The notes below the pieces were generated by a model that did no database searches, was not told the DNA's origin, and saw only the letters and a list, made by a program, of their open reading frames with translations. DNA of 50,938 nucleotides from Pseudomonadota bacterium (GTDB lineage: Bacteria > Pseudomonadota > Gammaproteobacteria > Burkholderiales > Burkholderiaceae_F), in assembly GCA_023443095.1 (NCBI GenBank), contig JAEZVV010000119.1, positions 1 through 50,938 of the forward strand. Reading direction: 5' to 3'. Within the stretch, counting starts at the first letter, position 1; each line of letters begins with the position of its first letter. Positions 1-7,000 of this stretch are shown here, piece after piece. A program made the translations under genes and the position numbers.

Positions 1-2
1 CT

Positions 3-344
3 TTCACCTACGTGAAGAAGGACTCGAACGACACCGCGCTTGCGCCTTCGCTCGACGCGTGGCAGGTCGGCGCCTCGGCGCCGCTGCGGGGCGGCCGGCT
101 GATCGGCACTTACGCGATGCTCAAGAACGACAGCGTGGCCGACGCCGACGCGAGCGCCTGGGGTCTGCGTTACGACTACCCGCTGTCCAAGCGCACCACG
201 CTGTATGGCGGGGTGACCGGCATCAGCAACGACGGCAAGGCCAGCTACTCGATCAGCGGCGGTGGCGGCAGCTCGGCCGGTGTGGTCGGGGTGGCAGGCG
301 CGGACCCGCGCTCGCTCTACGCCGGGATCACGCACTCGTTCTGA
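3..344 (+). CDS. Outer-membrane porin, C-terminal part (5' end outside window)
   Basis: The reading frame is open from the window edge, so only the last 113 residues are visible. They show alternating hydrophobic and polar strands typical of trimeric general porins of Betaproteobacteria (for example LRYDYPLSKRTTLYGGVTG), and the chain ends in YAGITHSF. A terminal Phe is the signature recognised by the Bam complex during outer-membrane insertion. By family knowledge the protein would be a passive diffusion channel for small hydrophilic solutes. A GTG at 12 is in frame, but the frame and the beta-strand pattern continue upstream, so it is not the real start. A strong intrinsic terminator follows 20 bp after the stop. 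The exact porin subfamily and substrate preference cannot be read from this fragment. Confidence 0.88.
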   Translation, partial: FTYVKKDSNDTALAPSLDAWQVGASAPLRGGRLIGTYAMLKNDSVADADASAWGLRYDYPLSKRTTLYGGVTGISNDGKASYSISGGGGSSAGVVGVAGADPRSLYAGITHSF

Positions 345-364
345 TCCCTCGTCTTCCTTTGTCG

Positions 365-395
365 ATGCCGCCCCGGATGGGGCGGCATTTTTTTT
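365..395 (+). terminator. Rho-independent terminator of the porin gene
   Basis: A perfect 10-bp GC-rich stem (365-374 pairing with 379-388) with the tetraloop GGAT is followed by an eight-T tract. It lies just after the porin stop at 344 and before the convergent stop of the regulator gene at 444. It is the clearest intrinsic terminator in the window. Confidence 0.92.
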
Positions 396-443
396 GGGGG
401 CCGACGCGGCGGCCCCGCCGGCGTCAGCCTCCCGGCTGAGCGC

Positions 444-1304
444 TCAGCGCAGCATGTCGGTCAACTCGGACGGGCGCGGATGGCCGCTTGCGCTTTCTTC
501 GGTGCGGCACAGCCAGGCGTGGGCGTCGCGCAGCAGTTCGGGGCGCAGCCAAAGCTGCTCGCCTTCGCGCAGCAACAGCTGGGACTGGCGCCAGGTGCAC
601 AGCAGCCGGTCGATCGAAATCAGGCTGGCGTAGATGACGCGGGCGATGTCGGGACGCGCCGGCGGCACCGGCATTTTCAGCCAGCGGCCGGGCAGGTCTT
701 CGCGTTCGGCTTCCTGTCCGAAACTGCAGGCCCACGACAGGAAAAAAACTTGCAGGCGCAAGGGTACGGGCAGCAAGACCTGGGTCGCAAAACCGAGCCG
801 GTCCGACAGCGAACACAGCTCGAAGTAGTGGACCAGCAGCAGCCCGAACTCGAGGTCGCGTTTGGCCATGGTGAGCAGCAGGGTCTGCGGACAGCTCACG
901 ATTTCACTGCGGCAAATCGCGAAATAACGTCCGGCGCAGGGGCGGGCGGAAAAGAAGTTGAGGTTGCCCGCGCCCAAGCGCCCGGGCGGGCTGATCGCCA
1001 TCGCTTCCGGATGGTTGCTGGCGGGGTCGACCACCGCGCGCCCGGTCACTCCGCTGCGCACGTACACCAGGCGGTTGACTCGTTCGTGGCTGGCGAAGAC
1101 GTAGTCGCCGGGTTCGAGTTGGCGCACCGTTCCCAGGCGTTCGATCATCTCGAAGATCGGCTGCGGCACATGGGGGGCGATCCACGGCAGCAGCGGCGCC
1201 TGGGGACCGCGTTCGGGCAGCCATACCGCACGCTGCGCCGTCTGCATCGCACGCAACCATGCTGCCGAAACTCCGCCCATTGCCGCCCCTCTAACCGAAG
1301 TCAC
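444..1304 (-). CDS. Crp/Fnr-family transcriptional regulator with a weak helix-turn-helix
   Basis: The 286-residue protein has a cyclic-nucleotide-binding-like beta-roll in its N-terminal half, seen in LEPGDYVFASHERVNRLVYVRSG. This is the usual sensor module of Crp/Fnr proteins. A long dimerisation helix follows, then a winged-helix remnant around residues 220-270 (DIARVIYASLISIDRLLCTW and LLREGEQLWL). The recognition helix departs from the family consensus, so DNA binding is likely but its site is not predictable. No cysteine cluster typical of an Fnr iron-sulphur centre is evident at the N terminus. The chosen start reads MTSVRGAAMGG; an internal ATG eight codons in is an alternative. The gene is divergent from the EAL/HDOD gene across a 258-bp spacer. 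A possible link to the Fnr-like palindrome at 3068 is inference only. Confidence 0.8.
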   Translation of the reverse strand: MTSVRGAAMGGVSAAWLRAMQTAQRAVWLPERGPQAPLLPWIAPHVPQPIFEMIERLGTVRQLEPGDYVFASHERVNRLVYVRSGVTGRAVVDPASNHPEAMAISPPGRLGAGNLNFFSARPCAGRYFAICRSEIVSCPQTLLLTMAKRDLEFGLLLVHYFELCSLSDRLGFATQVLLPVPLRLQVFFLSWACSFGQEAEREDLPGRWLKMPVPPARPDIARVIYASLISIDRLLCTWRQSQLLLREGEQLWLRPELLRDAHAWLCRTEESASGHPRPSELTDMLR

Positions 1305-1562
1305 GATGAAACGGAAAGCGTAGGGAAGAGGGTCCGGACGGGCTTGATCCAGCCGCGACGGAAGCTGGGTTGTGAGCGCTCTACCAGCGAAGCTTGCGCC
1401 ACGTCAGCCGGATTGTTGCAAACCGTGCGCAACCGCGGATCGAGCCAGAGCCTCGGGCGCGGTCCGCGCGCTGGAAGAAGCATCGATCTGCGCGTCATCC
1501 CTGACTCAATTGCCGGGCAAAACGGTCGAAGAGCTGCCGTGGACTCCGCTCTCGCCTCTGCC
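1305..1562. promoter_or_regulatory. Divergent spacer between the Crp-family regulator and the HDOD gene
   Basis: Both flanking genes must be transcribed from this 258-bp spacer. It holds an imperfect operator-like element, GTTGC at 1415-1419 and GCAAC at 1429-1433, separated by 9 bp. I see no convincing -35/-10 pair. An open frame continues through here from the antisense of the regulator gene into the HDOD gene, but its translation has no domain character. Confidence 0.3.
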
Positions 1563-2735
1563 ATGCCGATCGCCGGGACCCCGCTCGAGCAGCTCGAGCT
1601 GGGCTGGTTGCCGATCGTTGCGCACGACCGCCGCACCGTCGGCGTTCGGCTTGCCCTGGGGGCGGCGCAGTCCGGTTCGGCGGCCGAGTTGGCGAGCGGA
1701 CTGCTGGATGCGGGTGACGAGGTCGGCGGCTTGCCGCAAGGCCTGCTCGTTCTGGCGCCGCAGGGCGGCATCGACGGCGGGCTCGCCAACCTGCGCGCGC
1801 CGCGCAACTGCCTGCTCGAAGTGTCCGAGGCGGTGAGCGACGCCGACCTGCCGATCCTGATCGAGTTGCAGCGCCACGGCGTGCGCCTGGTCGCTCGTGC
1901 CGGAGGTCCGTTGCCGCGTGAGCGCGAGCCGCTGTTCAGCTACCAGGTTCAACCGGTGTCGGCCCGGCGGGAGGTCGGCCGCGCCGCGCTCGATCCGGCG
2001 CTGTGGGTGCGCGGCGCGGCCTCGCTTGCCGACGTGGATGCGGCCCGCAGCTCGGGGGCCAGTGCCGTGATCGGCTGGCCGCTCGAGTTCCATGTCCGCG
2101 AAGTCGAGGGGCTGCATCCCGAGCAGCGCGCCGTGCTCGAGCTGATACGCCTGGTCCAGCGGGATGCGGAAGTGGGTGAACTCGAAGCGGCGTTCAAGCT
2201 CGAGCCGGTGCTCGCCTACATGCTGCTGACCCTGGTCAACAGCCCCGCGTTCGCCCGGGCCGTGCCGCTCGCCTCGATCGCCAACGCAATCCAGATGCTG
2301 GGTTACCGGCGCATCGTGCGCTGGCTGGTCCTGCTGCTGGTGGTGGCGGGCAAGGACTCCCAGTCGCTGCCGCTGGTGCACCAGACCGTCACGCGCGGCT
2401 TCCTGCTCGAGAACCTGGGGCGCCTGGCCGGCTGGAGGCCGGCCGAGCGTGATGAGTTGTTCATCGTGGGGGCGTTTTCTCTGCTCGACTGCATCACTGG
2501 GCAGGGGTTCGAGCGGCTGCTGGAATCGAGCCAGCTGCCGCCGGCGGTGATGGCGGCGATTGGCCCACGCGAAGGCGATTACGGCGCCATGCTGCGGATC
2601 GCTGAGTTGCTCGAGGCCGACGTGGCGGTCGACGTCGCGCCCGCGGCCGACCGCTTCGGCCTTACCCGTGGCGACGTCAATCGAGCTTTGCTCGAGGCCT
2701 TGCTCGCGAGCGACGCTCTGCAGAGCGTTTTCTGA
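1563..2735 (+). CDS. EAL-like/HDOD domain signalling protein
   Basis: A 390-residue protein with the architecture of YuxH/CdgJ-type proteins. The first roughly 190 residues resemble a degenerate EAL fold but keep no EAL catalytic motif, so phosphodiesterase activity is not expected. The second half is an HDOD domain, the metal-independent relative of HD hydrolases, seen in LEPVLAYMLLTLVNSPAF and IANAIQMLGYRRIVRWLV. Proteins of this class act as signalling scaffolds in c-di-GMP networks, motility and surface behaviour. The ATG at 1563 begins MPIAGTPLEQLELGW; the frame is open far upstream, but that stretch is antisense to the regulator gene and lacks protein character. It is divergent from the Crp-family gene. 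A weak hairpin overlaps its last codons. Confidence 0.82.
   Translation: MPIAGTPLEQLELGWLPIVAHDRRTVGVRLALGAAQSGSAAELASGLLDAGDEVGGLPQGLLVLAPQGGIDGGLANLRAPRNCLLEVSEAVSDADLPILIELQRHGVRLVARAGGPLPREREPLFSYQVQPVSARREVGRAALDPALWVRGAASLADVDAARSSGASAVIGWPLEFHVREVEGLHPEQRAVLELIRLVQRDAEVGELEAAFKLEPVLAYMLLTLVNSPAFARAVPLASIANAIQMLGYRRIVRWLVLLLVVAGKDSQSLPLVHQTVTRGFLLENLGRLAGWRPAERDELFIVGAFSLLDCITGQGFERLLESSQLPPAVMAAIGPREGDYGAMLRIAELLEADVAVDVAPAADRFGLTRGDVNRALLEALLASDALQSVF
2713..2731 (+). terminator. Possible weak terminator overlapping the end of the HDOD gene
   Basis: A 6-bp stem, ACGCTC at 2713-2718 and GAGCGT at 2723-2728, with loop TGCA runs into four T residues. It overlaps the last sense codons of the HDOD gene. 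The stem and T-run are short, so it may be incidental. Confidence 0.35.
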
Positions 2736-3385
2736 TCCGCGACTTCAGCCGTACTCCGTTTCCGGGTTTTTGACTAAGTCCAGGCCGACCCCCTAAGAGA
2801 AAAGAGCCGATTTATCGCCGGGCGATGCTCGGCATCGGTCCGGGGTGCCAATCCCTGTTTTCTAAAAGAAAGCGCGGCTGGGGGCGGGGTTTTGCCGTGG
2901 GCGGCGGTAAGGCCCGGTTCCGGCGCAAGTCGAAGTTTGTCGTGATGCAAATCTTGCGATTCTGTTTTTCTGGAATAAACCCGGGCTGGCAGCGGATTTC
3001 CGGGAAAACATAGGCCGCAATAAAAATCAATCCAGAGAATACCCGCGATTCGGTCGCGGCCCGATTCTTGACCGCGGTCAATCCGGCCCGGCGCTGCTCC
3101 GCAAAAACGCAAGAAAAAGGTGTATCGGGCCCGTCCGGAGTCTGGCGCGGGCGTTCGCCGCCTGCGCGTCCACGATCAGATAGCGGGTGCTTACATGGTT
3201 TTCAATCCTCATCAAGTCAGGGGAACTGCCTGTGTCTGAGGCGTCGTCCAGCATGACTACAGTCCCATTCGACGGGGTCAGTGGCGACCTTCCCGGTCCA
3301 CTTTTCCCGCTGTGGCCGCCTGGATACGAGCGCAATCCGCCGCAGGCGCTGGGTAACTCGTTTGAATCCTGCAAAGGTAGAAGAG
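2736..3385 (+). promoter_or_regulatory. Long leader region upstream of the permease-asparaginase genes
   Basis: This 650-bp stretch holds no gene I can support. Short open frames in both directions have no domain character, plausible start or ribosome-binding site. It is visibly richer in A/T runs than its surroundings, especially at 2850-3120. It contains a perfect 14-bp palindrome at 3068-3081 and an inverted repeat with 6-bp arms at 3043-3048 and 3054-3059. I looked for riboswitch consensus elements and sigma-54 boxes and found none that convince. The promoter of the downstream transport/asparaginase genes should lie here. Confidence 0.5.
3068..3081. promoter_or_regulatory. Fnr/Dnr-like palindromic operator candidate
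   Basis: TTGACCGCGGTCAA is a perfect 14-bp palindrome. Its layout, TTGAC-N4-GTCAA, matches that of Fnr/Dnr/Crp-superfamily sites (TTGAT-N4-ATCAA) with one symmetrical change in each half. It sits 305 bp upstream of the permease start inside an A/T-richer leader. No clear -10 element lies at the standard class I or class II distance. Confidence 0.45.
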
Positions 3386-4666
3386 ATGTCGATGATGCTG
3401 CTGGCCCAGCTGCTGATGCTGGGAACCCTGATACTCATGATCACGGGGCGGACGCCCCTTTATCTGACTGCGATTCTCGGCGCGACGGTGTCGGCTCTGG
3501 TGGCGGGATTCCCGCTCACCGGAAAAGAAAACATCACCATCGCCAAACTCATCATCGGCGGCATGAACCCCGTTATCGCCGACATGACCGGGGTTTTGCT
3601 CTTTATCGGCGTGATGCATGCGACGGGTTTTCTCAACGTCATCATCCGCGACATCGTCCGCGTCGGTAACCGGCTCGGCGGCGGCCCCGGCATCTGCACC
3701 GCCGCCAGCTTGGCGGCGGGCGGCATCGGCGCTCTGACCGGCTTTACCCAGCCGGTGATCACGGGCGTGGTCGCCGGTCCGGCCGCGACCAAGATGGGGG
3801 TCTCGCCCAACGACGCGGCGGGTTCGATCGCCCACGCCGGCCACTTCGGCAACTTCGCCGGTTTCACCCACCCGACCCAGGTCGCGGTCATTGCCACTGC
3901 CGGGATCGGCTTCGGCATGATCAACGTCTACGGTGCGATCATTTCCTTGTCGATCATGGCGATCGCTTTCTGGCGCATGAAGCGTCGCCAGGCCGATGGC
4001 GCGGCCAAGCTGAGCGATGCCGAGATGCAGGCCGCTTTGGCTGATTTCGCCGGCAAGGACATGAACACGCCGTCGTGGGCGGCCTTTGCTCCCTTTGGCG
4101 TGCTGGTGGCGGGTTTCGTCTGCGGCTTGCCGGTGTTCCTGGTCGGTACGCTGGCGGCGGTGTCCACCATGTTGCTGGCCAAGGCCAAGCCCGCCGTCGC
4201 TGAAGCCGCGATGATGGAAGGCGTGCAGAAAATTGCCGTGCCGCTGGTGGCGACGATCGGCTTTCTCTACATGTCGGGCGTGATCAAGAGCATCGGCATC
4301 GTCGACGACGTCGCCAGCCTACTCGGCCCGTGGCTGAGCGTGGCACCGGTGTTCATCATGCTGCTGGTGTCGGCGCTGACCGGCCTGTTGACGCAGTCGA
4401 ACGCCGCTTCGGCCGCGATCATCGTTCCCTTCCTGGCGATCGTTCTCAAGACCGGCGCCGATCCGATGGCGGCGTCGGTCGCCGCTCTCGCCGGCTCGTC
4501 GATCATGCAGTACTTCCTCACGGGGGGACCGGTGGCCGCTCTGTCGACCGTGATCCCGGTCATTCCCGGCAGCGAACTCATGGCCGCCAACAAGTTCCAA
4601 CGTCCGAACCAGTTGTTCGGCCTGGCGGTGGCTTTCGTGGTCGTGACCGGCCTGGTCGTTCTCTAA
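3386..4666 (+). CDS. Permease of the GntP/DcuC/CitMHS type (ion-transporter superfamily)
   Basis: A 426-residue, strongly hydrophobic protein with about ten to twelve predicted membrane helices. It has two similar halves, each with a conserved small-residue re-entrant segment: GALTGFTQPVITGVV near residue 115 and GLLTQSNAASAAIIVPF near residue 340. This two-hairpin layout is typical of the ion-transporter superfamily (gluconate, citrate and C4-dicarboxylate carriers). It should be an inner-membrane secondary carrier for an organic anion or small amide. The substrate is inferred only from the asparaginase-like genes that follow at 4726 and 7001. The ATG at 3386 has a purine-rich AGGTAGAAGAG before it; a second ATG two codons on is possible. 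The frame extends upstream without protein-like content. Confidence 0.85.
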   Translation: MSMMLLAQLLMLGTLILMITGRTPLYLTAILGATVSALVAGFPLTGKENITIAKLIIGGMNPVIADMTGVLLFIGVMHATGFLNVIIRDIVRVGNRLGGGPGICTAASLAAGGIGALTGFTQPVITGVVAGPAATKMGVSPNDAAGSIAHAGHFGNFAGFTHPTQVAVIATAGIGFGMINVYGAIISLSIMAIAFWRMKRRQADGAAKLSDAEMQAALADFAGKDMNTPSWAAFAPFGVLVAGFVCGLPVFLVGTLAAVSTMLLAKAKPAVAEAAMMEGVQKIAVPLVATIGFLYMSGVIKSIGIVDDVASLLGPWLSVAPVFIMLLVSALTGLLTQSNAASAAIIVPFLAIVLKTGADPMAASVAALAGSSIMQYFLTGGPVAALSTVIPVIPGSELMAANKFQRPNQLFGLAVAFVVVTGLVVL

Positions 4667-4725
4667 GCCTGTCGAGCGGGCAGCCCCTCTGGCGGGGCTG
4701 TCCGCGGTTTACCCGGAGGAGTTCC

Positions 4726-6951
4726 GTGACGATTTCATTGCGACAGTTTGGCCGCCCCCGCCTGGCGATCGCCGGGCATGCGGGTTGCGGCCATGTCCAC
4801 TCGCATAACGGTTTTGTTCAGGACGACAGCGCTGGCCTGGCGGTGGTCATCGACCTGTTCCGGCGTGCCACCGGCATCGATCCGGTGGTCAAAAGCGTGG
4901 CCGGCAAGGTCGGGCTGGACGGTTATTTCGAAGTGTTCACGAGCCAGGGCGGCACCGGGCGCTGCAGTGCCCGGCGCGGCATCACGCCGCAGGAGATGGA
5001 GCTGGCGCAGCGCCTGGTGGGCCGCTCCATTCTCAGTGTGCACACGCTGGCGGTCGAGGCTTTCGGCCGGCTATACGGCCAGGGGGCGCACGAACCGGCC
5101 GTGGCCCTGGAGACGGCGCTCGCCAACGCGGCGCTCGACACTTTTGCCGTGCAGCATCCGTACGCCTTCACCCGGGCCCAGGAAGACTCGCCCAACAACT
5201 GCGGCTTGATGGTCGGCACCTTGCTCGAGATCGAGGGCGAGACCGTCGCCGTGCTCGGCACCGTCAACGCGACCGAAGGCGGGATCGGCCCCAACGAGGA
5301 TCTCGAGGGCAATGCCCTGGCCGGCAGCAAGCGCGAGATCATGGATACGCTCGGCATGGCGGCGCTACCGACCATCGTTCTCGAAAGCAAGACTTATTGG
5401 CCGGCGGCGTGTAACGCGCTCGACGAGCCGCAGTTCCTGATCCGCGCCCATAGCGACAGCGACAACGTCCACGTCGCCGAGGCCCTGCTGGCAGCGGCCG
5501 AGGCGATAGGCCGCCGCGCGAGCTACCTGCCCGAGCAACTGGCCCGCCAGCCCGGTGCCTTGCGTCAGCAGACGATGGCCTTCGGTCGCCGCGTCGCGGC
5601 CCTGGGCGAACGCATCCAGGTGGCCGAGGACTCGGCCGACAAGGTGGCCTTGATCGCGGAGCTGATCGAATACGCCAGCCAGGACGGCGGCGGCATCAGC
5701 TTCATGTCCAATGCCTGGCACGAGGTGGTCGGCGGCATCGGCATGATGCCCGGCACTTCGGCCGTCCTGAGTCTGCTGGTGCCGCGGCGATCGATCGAGC
5801 AGACCGTGATCCCCTGCGTCGACGCGGACGACGTCAAGCAATACTCGGCCATCGTATGCGGCGCCGTCGCCGGCCTGCGCGAACGCCTGGCCGCCGCCAA
5901 CGATGTCGTCATCCGGCATCAGTTGGCACGCCAACCCAAGGAGGCTTCGAAAATGGGCAAGGTGGTAGTCATCAGCACGGGCGGCACGATCGCCATGAAG
6001 TCGTTTCCCGGGCGTGGGACGGTGCCGGCCCTGTCGGGCACCGACCTGATCGAGGCGATCCCGCAGCTGGTCGAGCTGGGCGAGGTCGAGGTGCGCGAGT
6101 TCTCGAACATCCCCAGCCCGCACATGACGCCGGCGATGATGTTCAACCTCTCGAAGACGGTTGAAAAGGTCCTGGCCGAATCGGCCGTGCAAGGAGTGGT
6201 CATCACCCACGGTACCGACACGCTCGAGGAAACCGCCTACATGCTCGACCTGCTGATCGACAGCGAAAAGCCGGTCTGCCTGGTCGGCGCGATGCGTGCC
6301 GCCTCGTGTGTCAGCCCTGACGGTCCGGTCAACATCTATTCGGCAGTGCGCACCGCCTTCTGTGCCGAGTCCCGCGGCAAGGGGGTGCTGGTGGTGATGA
6401 ACGACAAGATCAACGCCGCGCGCGAAGTGACCGAAACCCACCCGGTCAACCCCGACTCGTTCTGTTCGCCGCTGTGGGGCGCGCTTGGCTACGTCGACAC
6501 CGACTGCATCGTCTACCGTCGCCAGAGCCTGCCGCGCCGCCACCTCAAGCCCACGCACATCGAACCCGAGGTCTATCTGCTGCGGCTGACCTCGGGCTCC
6601 GATTCGCTGCTGATTGACTGCCTGGTCGACAAAAACGTCAAGGGCATCGTGATCGAAGCCTTCGGCCGCGGCAACGTGCCGCCGCCGGTAGTGCCGGGCA
6701 TCAAACGCGCCTGCGACGCCGGCATTCCGGTGGTGATCAGCACGCGCTGCGGCACCGGCCGCGTGTACTGCGAATACGGTTACGAAGGCAGCGCCAAGCA
6801 TGCGCTGTCGGTAGGGGCGATCCTTGCCGGCGACCTGCCAGGCAACAAGGCGCGGCTCAAGCTGATGCTCGCGATCAGCCTGGGGATGAGCCGCGACGAG
6901 ATTGAAAAAGTGTTCGCCGAGGAAAGTGCCGGCGTCGCCTGCGCGGGCTGA
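4726..6951 (+). CDS. Unknown domain fused in frame to an asparaginase
   Basis: A single open frame of 741 residues. Residues 1-409 match no family I recognise. They begin with a His/Cys-rich segment (GHAGCGHVHSH, residues 17-27) and carry glycine-rich motifs such as FTSQGGTGRCS, NNCGLMVGTLLEIEGE and GGISFMSNAWHEVVGGIG. Residues 410-741 form a complete 332-residue asparaginase of the bacterial type I/II family: STGGTIAMK contains the nucleophile threonine (T12 of the domain) and THGTDTLEETAYMLDL the T88-D89 pair. The Lys that completes the second catalytic triad (K162 in E. coli AnsB) is Glu161 here. The GTG start at 4726 follows CCGGAGGAG with good spacing. An ATG at 5953 has its own AAGGAGG, so free asparaginase may also be made. 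No stop codon separates the parts. Probable substrates are amides or acylated amino acids taken up by the upstream permease; this is inference. Confidence 0.85.
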   Translation: MTISLRQFGRPRLAIAGHAGCGHVHSHNGFVQDDSAGLAVVIDLFRRATGIDPVVKSVAGKVGLDGYFEVFTSQGGTGRCSARRGITPQEMELAQRLVGRSILSVHTLAVEAFGRLYGQGAHEPAVALETALANAALDTFAVQHPYAFTRAQEDSPNNCGLMVGTLLEIEGETVAVLGTVNATEGGIGPNEDLEGNALAGSKREIMDTLGMAALPTIVLESKTYWPAACNALDEPQFLIRAHSDSDNVHVAEALLAAAEAIGRRASYLPEQLARQPGALRQQTMAFGRRVAALGERIQVAEDSADKVALIAELIEYASQDGGGISFMSNAWHEVVGGIGMMPGTSAVLSLLVPRRSIEQTVIPCVDADDVKQYSAIVCGAVAGLRERLAAANDVVIRHQLARQPKEASKMGKVVVISTGGTIAMKSFPGRGTVPALSGTDLIEAIPQLVELGEVEVREFSNIPSPHMTPAMMFNLSKTVEKVLAESAVQGVVITHGTDTLEETAYMLDLLIDSEKPVCLVGAMRAASCVSPDGPVNIYSAVRTAFCAESRGKGVLVVMNDKINAAREVTETHPVNPDSFCSPLWGALGYVDTDCIVYRRQSLPRRHLKPTHIEPEVYLLRLTSGSDSLLIDCLVDKNVKGIVIEAFGRGNVPPPVVPGIKRACDAGIPVVISTRCGTGRVYCEYGYEGSAKHALSVGAILAGDLPGNKARLKLMLAISLGMSRDEIEKVFAEESAGVACAG
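5938..5944 (+). promoter_or_regulatory. Internal Shine-Dalgarno for a free asparaginase
   Basis: AAGGAGG lies 8 bases before the ATG at 5953, inside the fused reading frame. This is a near-ideal ribosome-binding site placed exactly at the domain junction. The start it serves reads MGKVVVISTGG, matching the start of the second copy (MAKVVVVSTGG). Confidence 0.6.
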
Positions 6952-7000
6952 CGCGGCGCTCGCTCGCCGGGAACTGAGATTCTGAAAAATGAGGTTAGCA

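Noticed and set aside
480..1562. Long plus-strand opening continuous with the HDOD gene
   Set aside because: It is antisense to the Crp-family gene, has Gln/Arg/Gly-biased composition and no domain character. The protein-like sequence begins at the ATG at 1563.
3078..3374. Minus-strand 98-codon opening in the leader of the permease gene
   Set aside because: No ribosome-binding site, no recognisable motif and mixed composition; more likely chance in a GC-rich spacer.
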